Shown here piece by piece: positions 59,068 to 64,000 of a stretch of DNA of 64,000 bases; positions within the stretch are counted from its first letter, which is position 1; each line of letters starts with the position of its first letter. The position numbers and the translations under genes were made by a program. Origin of the DNA: Bradyrhizobium sp. CCGUVB4N (GTDB lineage: Bacteria; Pseudomonadota; Alphaproteobacteria; Rhizobiales; Xanthobacteraceae); contig NZ_JANADP010000001.1 in the NCBI RefSeq assembly GCF_024199945.1, positions 7,440,001 to 7,504,000 on the forward strand. The letters run 5' to 3'. The notes under the pieces were generated by a model. The model worked only from the letters and a program-made list of their open reading frames with translations, did not search any database and had not been told where the DNA came from.

Positions 59068-59304
59068 GTGACGCGCTATTATTTCGATATCCGCGACGAC
59101 ACCGGGCTTTATCCCGATGAGGAGGGCCTGGAGTGCGAAACTCAGCGCGAAGCTGAGGTCGAAGCGGCTCGGACACTAGCTGATCTGGCCCGAGACCTCG
59201 CGCCCATGGACGAACGGCGAGACGTTGCCGTCGAAGTACGAACCAATCTTGAGCGTGTGTTTCAAGCAGCGCTCATTTTCAACCGCAGCAGAGTAACACA
59301 GTAA
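59068..59304 (+). CDS. DUF6894 family protein
   Basis: 78 residues from a GTG: RYYFDIRDDTGLYPDEEGLE, then EAEVEAARTLADLARDLAP and VAVEVRTNLERVFQAALIF. This is the small DUF6894 family, abundant in Bradyrhizobium and of unknown function. Confidence 0.75.
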   Translation: MTRYYFDIRDDTGLYPDEEGLECETQREAEVEAARTLADLARDLAPMDERRDVAVEVRTNLERVFQAALIFNRSRVTQ

Positions 59305-59463
59305 TCCACTGAGCCCTTTCCCGTCGTAGCCGGTCGCGGCCTGCTGGAAATAGCGCGCGACGCTAGCATCGGTCCCTCGCGCGATGGTCCCTAGCGATTG
59401 GGACAGACGCCACGGACGCCCGCGTGACGCGCGTCAGGGGATAGCGCGATCCATCCGATCGGA

Positions 59464-60090
59464 CTACCTCTCCTGCAAGGCTATGCGAACGCCGAGACCG
59501 ACGTAGATCGCCCCGACGACGCGGCCTTGCCAGCGACCGATGCTGCGATGACGGGCGAGCAGGCCGGCGACCTGCCCGGCGGCGAGAGCGATCAACGCCG
59601 TGTAGATGGCGCTCATGATCACGAAGACCAGACCGAGAGCCGCGAGCTGCGCGACGACCGAGCCTTGCTCGGGATGAACGAACTGCGGAAGGAAAGCCAG
59701 GAAGAAGAGCGCCGTCTTCGGGTTGAGCACTTCGGCTAGAACCGCCTGCCGGAAGGCGAGCGGCGCGTCGACCAGACGCGACTGCGTCAATTTGAGATCT
59801 TCGCCTCGTTCCATCAATGCGCGGATGCCGAGATAGATGAGGTAGCCGGCACCGGCATACTTCACCAGGCTGAAGGCGAGAGCCGACGTCATCAGCACCG
59901 CCGACAATCCGAGCGTGGCCATCGCCGTGTGAAGCATGTCACCGGTGGCAATGCCGAGACCGGTGGCAATTCCGACGCGATGCCCGCCCACGGACGAGCG
60001 CGCGAGCACCAGGAGGACGGCGGGACCCGGAATGAGGAAGAGACCGAGAACCACCGCCATGTAGGTCAGCAAGGTATCGTAATGGATCAT
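59464..60090 (-). CDS. LysE/RhtB family amino-acid exporter
   Basis: 208 residues from the ATG at 60088-60090, with about six membrane helices. LFLIPGPAVLLVLARSSVGGHRVGIATGLGIATGD near residue 15 is the LysE-family signature, and EVLNPKTALFFLAFLPQF near residue 120 is the second. It exports amino acids or similar metabolites using the proton gradient. The open frame upstream of this ATG does not look coding. Confidence 0.9.
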   Translation of the reverse strand: MIHYDTLLTYMAVVLGLFLIPGPAVLLVLARSSVGGHRVGIATGLGIATGDMLHTAMATLGLSAVLMTSALAFSLVKYAGAGYLIYLGIRALMERGEDLKLTQSRLVDAPLAFRQAVLAEVLNPKTALFFLAFLPQFVHPEQGSVVAQLAALGLVFVIMSAIYTALIALAAGQVAGLLARHRSIGRWQGRVVGAIYVGLGVRIALQER

Positions 60091-60192
60091 CGTGAGTTCC
60101 GATTTGGCTGTTGATGAGCAAGAGCCAGCCAGACACGGTCTCCCAATGCAAGTGCTGAATGGATTGGAGATGCACCGCCGCAAGGATGCGGA

Positions 60193-61173
60193 TTATTCAA
60201 TCACCTCATCGGCGATGGCGAGCATCTTGTCCGCAATGGTGAGCCGGAGCGCCTTCGCAGTCGCGAGATTGATGACAAATTCGAACTTGGTCGGTTGCTG
60301 CACCGGCATTTCGGCCGGCTTTTCGCCGTTGAGGATGCGACCGACGTATGTTGCCGCCAGGCGATACCCCTCGGCGACGCTGCTCCCGTAGCTCATCAAG
60401 CCCCCCGCGGCTGGATACTCGCGCCATTGAGCGACCGTTGGAACAGCGTACCGCGCGGCCGATGCGGCAATCTGGCGGGAGAGACCCAAATAGATTGCGT
60501 CCGTTCCAATCATGATCCCACGGACGCCTCGGGCAATCAGATCCGGAAATTGAGCATCGATTTCGTCCTGACGTTTCGGATTGGCAACATGCAGCTCCAG
60601 TCCCAGGGTCCGCGCCGCGGCTTCTGCTTCAGACCGCTCCGTCTCGCTGAATGCATTATCCGGCTCGATCAGGACCGCGAAGGTCCTCGCCGTGGGTATC
60701 AGCTGATGCAGAAGATCGAGCCTCTTTGTAACAACCGGACCTTGAAGGATGGAAACTCCCGTGATGTTTCCGCCTGGATGACCGAAACTTGCAACGAGCC
60801 CGAACTTGATGGGGTCGCTGCCGAGCATGAACACGATGGGTATCGTCTGCGTGGCAGCCTTTGCAGCGAGCGCCGTTGTTGTTGCGCCAAGCGCCACGAT
60901 GACGTCAACGCGACGATCGACCAGCTCGGTCACGATGCCCGTCAACCGCTGGTAATCACCCTCTGCATATCGCCATTCTATGACGACGTTCTGATTCTCA
61001 ACGTAGCCGGTTTGGGCCAGGCCTTTGCGAAATGCCTCCTCAAGATGAGCGCTTTCGCCGCGTCTCGGGACACGAACAGCACCAATGATGTGCTTCGACC
61101 GCGGCTGCGCACGCGCTGCAAGCGGCCAGGCCGTTGCAGCCCCAACAAGGCGGATGAAATCGCGCCGTTGCAT
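60193..61173 (-). CDS. ABC transporter substrate-binding protein, TrpX-like (ABC_sub_bind)
   Basis: 326 residues from the ATG at 61171-61173. The Tat signal MQRRDFIRLVGAATAWPLAARAQ is highly typical of the many rhizobial members. The body shows FRKGLAQTGYVENQNVVIEWRYAEGDYQRL, then DVIVALGATTTALAAKAATQTIPIVF and GSDPIKFGLVASFGHPGGNITG. Such proteins bind aromatic amino acids or other ligands; no permease or ATPase is adjacent, so it is an orphan. Confidence 0.88.
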   Translation of the reverse strand: MQRRDFIRLVGAATAWPLAARAQPRSKHIIGAVRVPRRGESAHLEEAFRKGLAQTGYVENQNVVIEWRYAEGDYQRLTGIVTELVDRRVDVIVALGATTTALAAKAATQTIPIVFMLGSDPIKFGLVASFGHPGGNITGVSILQGPVVTKRLDLLHQLIPTARTFAVLIEPDNAFSETERSEAEAAARTLGLELHVANPKRQDEIDAQFPDLIARGVRGIMIGTDAIYLGLSRQIAASAARYAVPTVAQWREYPAAGGLMSYGSSVAEGYRLAATYVGRILNGEKPAEMPVQQPTKFEFVINLATAKALRLTIADKMLAIADEVIE

Positions 61174-61308
61174 GCGTCCCTCCCAGCAAGGAACACGCCT
61201 ATGGGAGGAGAAGCCTAGCACCTTGTCGCCGCACGGTGGGGAACTTTGAAGGACGGCTTTGGGTCAAATAAGAACTCAACCCCAGCAAATCTGGTCCGCC
61301 CTGCCGCG

Positions 61309-61851
61309 CTATTTCCCCAGTGCCGCGGCGACTTCGCCAACCAGCTCCTGTGCCAGCGAGTGATAGCCCTCCGGCGTGAGATGCTGTCCATCAGGCTGAT
61401 GGGGAAGTCCGTGCAGCATCCCGTTCGGAAGCATGACAACCTTGATTCCCATCGCGCTCAGGCGACTTTGGATGGCAGGCGTGTTGTCGGCGGCCAATTT
61501 TCTCCGGTCATTTCCGCCGGGTTGAAGGATCACAACACTCGTTCCTTTCGGGACCACGCGATCCAATCGGGCCAGCATGCCTCCCGTGGTGTCACCATTG
61601 ACGCCGGCATTGATGACACGGACGTTGAACCCCCTCGCACGGAGAAGCGTTTCAAGCTGCGCAGGATAGGATTGACTGCGCGAGACACCCTTGCCGAAGG
61701 TGTTGCTGGCTCCGAGGGCCACGACGGTTGCAGCGTGAGCGGTGCCAAGTGCGGTGAGCACCCCGAAGGCACCTAGAACAATGATCCGGCCAAGCCTTGC
61801 AGCCACTTTTGTGTCCTCGATCGGGATGAACTTCCGCTGCATGCTTATCAT
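61309..61851 (-). CDS. Exported SGNH-hydrolase (arylesterase/thioesterase-like)
   Basis: About 180 residues; the open frame extends to 61923, and starts at 61851 or 61842 are preferred because the hydrophobic segment (LGRIIVLGAFGVLTALGTAHA) then lies in signal position. The four SGNH blocks are present: VALGASNTFGKG (Ser; the usual GDS reads GAS), AGVNGDTTGG (Gly), LQPGGNDRR (Asn) and DGQHLTPEGY (Asp and His). It resembles TesA-type lysophospholipase/arylesterases. Confidence 0.83.
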   Translation of the reverse strand: MISMQRKFIPIEDTKVAARLGRIIVLGAFGVLTALGTAHAATVVALGASNTFGKGVSRSQSYPAQLETLLRARGFNVRVINAGVNGDTTGGMLARLDRVVPKGTSVVILQPGGNDRRKLAADNTPAIQSRLSAMGIKVVMLPNGMLHGLPHQPDGQHLTPEGYHSLAQELVGEVAAALGK

Positions 61852-61964
61852 CAATCGCTCATCGTGCGAATGCGGAGGTCGGCTCGGGGACAAGCGTGTC
61901 GGCTTGGCTCCCAACGACGGCATGTCCGCTGTGCTGGGGTACGCGGATGTCGCCGAATTGAGCC

Positions 61965-62753
61965 TCAGTTCAGGCCACGGGCCCCCGCGAGCAGCCGCAG
62001 CACGATTCCGAACAACTCGTTCTGCGCGGAAATGCCGAGCCGCTCATAGGCGCGCTTGCGGTAGGTCAGGGTCGAATGCAGGCTGATGCCGAGCTCTTGC
62101 GAGATCGCCTCGGAGCTGAGGCCGAGCAGGATGCGGCGGCAGACGTCCTGCTCGCGCGCCGTCAGCAGCGAGAGTGGCGCGCGGGTCGCGAACAGCGCGG
62201 CGAGATCCTGGTCGGGCGTCGCAGTCGCGGCCTGCTGGAAATGCCGCGCGACGCTGGCGCCGATCGCCGGCGCGATCGCCTGCAGCCGCGCACGCTGGGC
62301 ATCGGTGAAACGGCCCTGGGTCGTGATGCGGTAGAAATTGACATAGAAGCAGGTGTCATCGACCCAGATCGCGGTGGCGCATTTGTCGACAATGTTGGAG
62401 TCGTTGAAGAAGATCTTGCGGTAGCGCGCGCCATACATGCGCGGCGCGAAAGACGGCAGCACGATCGGCGCACTGCCCTCGCCTTCGAACAACGCATCGC
62501 GATTGGGATCGGATTCGTGGAACTGCCCGGCATAGGCCGCGCCGAGATCGCCGCCGGTCGGGATGTTGCCGACATCGAGCAGACAGCTCGCGGCGCCTGC
62601 GCGTGTCAGTGCAAACACCATGCAATGGCCGACCCCGGCCTGTCGGCGCAGCGTGTCGATGAGGATGTTCGGGAAGTCAGCGCGGCCGATGGCGAGCACC
62701 GCCGGCGTGACGTCGCCGGCCGCTGAAGTTGGGGGCGTCACGTGGATGCGCAT
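61965..62753 (-). CDS. LuxR family transcriptional regulator
   Basis: 262 residues from the ATG at 62751-62753 (GGGAGAAGACG upstream). The C-terminal helix-turn-helix reads LLTAREQDVCRRILLGLSSEAISQELGISLHSTLTYRKRAYERLGI. The N-terminal 180 residues are a sensing domain of unknown ligand, with an aromatic-rich FAPRMYGARYRKIFFNDSNIVDKC segment. It is neither a receiver nor a clear acyl-homoserine-lactone domain. Fourteen bases separate it from the DUF2200 gene upstream, so the two may be cotranscribed. Confidence 0.87.
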   Translation of the reverse strand: MRIHVTPPTSAAGDVTPAVLAIGRADFPNILIDTLRRQAGVGHCMVFALTRAGAASCLLDVGNIPTGGDLGAAYAGQFHESDPNRDALFEGEGSAPIVLPSFAPRMYGARYRKIFFNDSNIVDKCATAIWVDDTCFYVNFYRITTQGRFTDAQRARLQAIAPAIGASVARHFQQAATATPDQDLAALFATRAPLSLLTAREQDVCRRILLGLSSEAISQELGISLHSTLTYRKRAYERLGISAQNELFGIVLRLLAGARGLN

Positions 62754-62767
62754 CGTCTTCTCCCTGA

Positions 62768-63121
62768 TCACTTTGTTCGCAGGATCTGGTCCATTTTCTT
62801 GCCCCGGGCCAGTTCGTCGATCAACTTGTCCAGATAGCGGATCTCCCGCATCGTTGGTTCTTCGATCTCCTCCACCCGAACCCCACACACCACGCCTTTG
62901 ATCAGGGCGCGCGAGGGATTGATCTCGGGGGCCTCTGCGAAGAAGGTTTCAAAGTCCGTCTTTCTTTCAAGTTGGACTTGCAGCTCCTTCTGACCATAGC
63001 CGGTCAACCAAGAGATGATCTGATCGACCTCGGCCTTCGAACGCCCCTTCTTCTCCGCCTTCGCGACGTAAAGCGGATACACGCTTGCGAAGCTCGTCGT
63101 GTAGATCCGGTGTTTTGCCAC
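62768..63121 (-). CDS. DUF2200 family protein
   Basis: 117 residues: HRIYTTSFASVYPLYVAKAEKKGRSKAEVDQIISWLTGYG, then LQVQLERKTDFETFFAEAPEINPSRALIKGVVCGVRVEEIEEPTMREIRYLDKLIDEL. This is the DUF2200 family, widely conserved in bacteria and without known function. It sits 10 bases after the luciferase-like gene. Confidence 0.85.
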   Translation of the reverse strand: MAKHRIYTTSFASVYPLYVAKAEKKGRSKAEVDQIISWLTGYGQKELQVQLERKTDFETFFAEAPEINPSRALIKGVVCGVRVEEIEEPTMREIRYLDKLIDELARGKKMDQILRTK

Positions 63122-63131
63122 AAGCGCCCCC

Positions 63132-64000
63132 CTACCCCGCCGCCGCCTTCGCCGGCGCCACGTTGATGGCGAGCTTGCCGTAGCGATCCGTGAAGGCCTC
63201 GGTGTCGATCTCTTCCAGCTTGATCTCGCCGCTCATCACGCTCCTCTTCCAGGCGGCCTGCGCCGGGTCGTTCTGAAATTCGGGCATCACCTCGCGGCCG
63301 AACAGTTCGAGGGATTCGCAGATGTGCTCGTGGCTGTTCTTGCCCGCTTGATTGAGCAGGATGACCTGGTCGATATGCGACGACTGAAAGCGCTTGAGCT
63401 TCTTGCGGATCGTCTCGGGCGAGCCGATCAGGCCGCCGCGCAGGGCCGCCTCCTGTGCTTCCGGATTGTCGCGCTTCCACTTGTTGTACTCGTCCCACAT
63501 GTTGATGGTGTAGGGCGCGGGACGCTGGCGGTTCTGCGAGGCGCCGTAGAAGCGCAGCGCGAACTGGAAGAAGGTGGCGCCGTCGGCGCGCGCACGGGCC
63601 TCTTCATCGGTCTTGGCGCACATGAAGAACGACACCAGCGCCATGTTCGGATTGATCTCGTAGTCGGCGAGCTTGGAGAGCCGCTTGGTCATGGCGTTGT
63701 AGTACGCGTGCACCCAGGCATGCGCGGCGTCGGCACTGACGAACTGGAAGCCGAGCGCGCCAAAGCCGTGGCGGCCGGCACGCTCGATGGTCGGCAGCTG
63801 CGAGCAGGCCATCCACAGCGGCGGATGCGGCTTCTGCACCGGCTTCGGCACGACATTGCGCAAGGGGATGTCGAAATACTTGCCGTGATGCTCGCTGCCC
63901 GCGTCCTTGAACATCGGGAAGATCGCAGCGACTGCCTCCTCGAAGACTTCCTTCTTGGTCTCCATGTCGCGGCCGAACGGCGTCAGCTCGGTGATCGAGG
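63132..64000 (-). CDS. Luciferase-like (LLM class) flavin-dependent oxidoreductase, N-terminus beyond the window
   Basis: About 289 residues visible; the frame is open to the right window edge, so the start is outside. The C-terminal two thirds of the TIM-barrel monooxygenase are seen: GSEHHGKYFDIPLRNVVPKPVQKPHPPLWMAC, RAGRHGFGALGFQFVS, and GLIGSPETIRKKLKRFQSSHIDQVILLNQAG, the typical end of bacterial luciferase-family enzymes. It oxidises an unknown substrate with reduced flavin. An internal ATG at 63963-63965 is not the likely start. Confidence 0.87.
   Translation of the reverse strand, partial: SITELTPFGRDMETKKEVFEEAVAAIFPMFKDAGSEHHGKYFDIPLRNVVPKPVQKPHPPLWMACSQLPTIERAGRHGFGALGFQFVSADAAHAWVHAYYNAMTKRLSKLADYEINPNMALVSFFMCAKTDEEARARADGATFFQFALRFYGASQNRQRPAPYTINMWDEYNKWKRDNPEAQEAALRGGLIGSPETIRKKLKRFQSSHIDQVILLNQAGKNSHEHICESLELFGREVMPEFQNDPAQAAWKRSVMSGEIKLEEIDTEAFTDRYGKLAINVAPAKAAAG

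Overview
The window looks like chromosome from a Bradyrhizobium-type alphaproteobacterium (Nitrobacteraceae). The signs are high GC, a sciP-fliF-fliG-fliH-fliN-flbD flagellar block with alphaproteobacterial regulators, a GDH_180-class glutamate dehydrogenase, and several palindromic intergenic repeats of the sort scattered in that genus. This is read from gene content and sequence only; no database search was run.

Layout. Positions 1-10.1 kb hold solute-binding proteins, two AraC regulators, a PhzF isomerase, a SoxC/SoxD-like sulfite dehydrogenase pair with accessory genes, and a sugar ABC permease pair lacking its other subunits. Positions 10.3-16.1 kb hold a LysR regulator divergent from a secreted mini-catalase, then a tautomerase, a membrane-anchored AraC regulator and a serine beta-lactamase-like hydrolase with a PDZ domain. 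Positions 16.5-24.5 kb hold the very large NAD-glutamate dehydrogenase, a YbaK deacylase, a CBS protein and a lipoprotein hydrolase.

Positions 24.6-33.9 kb look accessory. They contain a decayed sugar-binding protein gene, two related glycine/asparagine-rich repeat proteins without signal peptides, a type I secretion ATPase, its HlyD adaptor, and a convergent LuxR regulator whose receiver has lost its phosphorylation residues. After a PilZ protein and a few unknown genes, the region ends in a frameshifted serine-recombinase remnant that runs into the 3' end of a tRNA-Met(CAU). I regard the repeat-protein/type I secretion cluster as the best candidate for an undescribed system: probably secretion of a beta-rich, glycine-rich surface or matrix protein.

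Positions 34-45.1 kb hold mnmA, a methyltransferase and the flagellar block, with a clear sigma-54 promoter before fliK and a CtrA-like box before fliF, just after sciP. Positions 45.2-48.8 kb hold a GYD protein, a vanadium-haloperoxidase relative, an M20 peptidase and a small membrane protein. Positions 48.9-54.3 kb form an alkanesulfonate operon on the minus strand, with two tandem substrate-binding proteins, monooxygenase, permease, ATPase and flavin reductase. Positions 54.6-64 kb contain a cytochrome P450, a run of small poorly known genes around cspA and rpsU, a LysE exporter, a TrpX-like binding protein, an SGNH hydrolase, a LuxR regulator, a DUF2200 protein and the start-truncated end of a luciferase-like monooxygenase.
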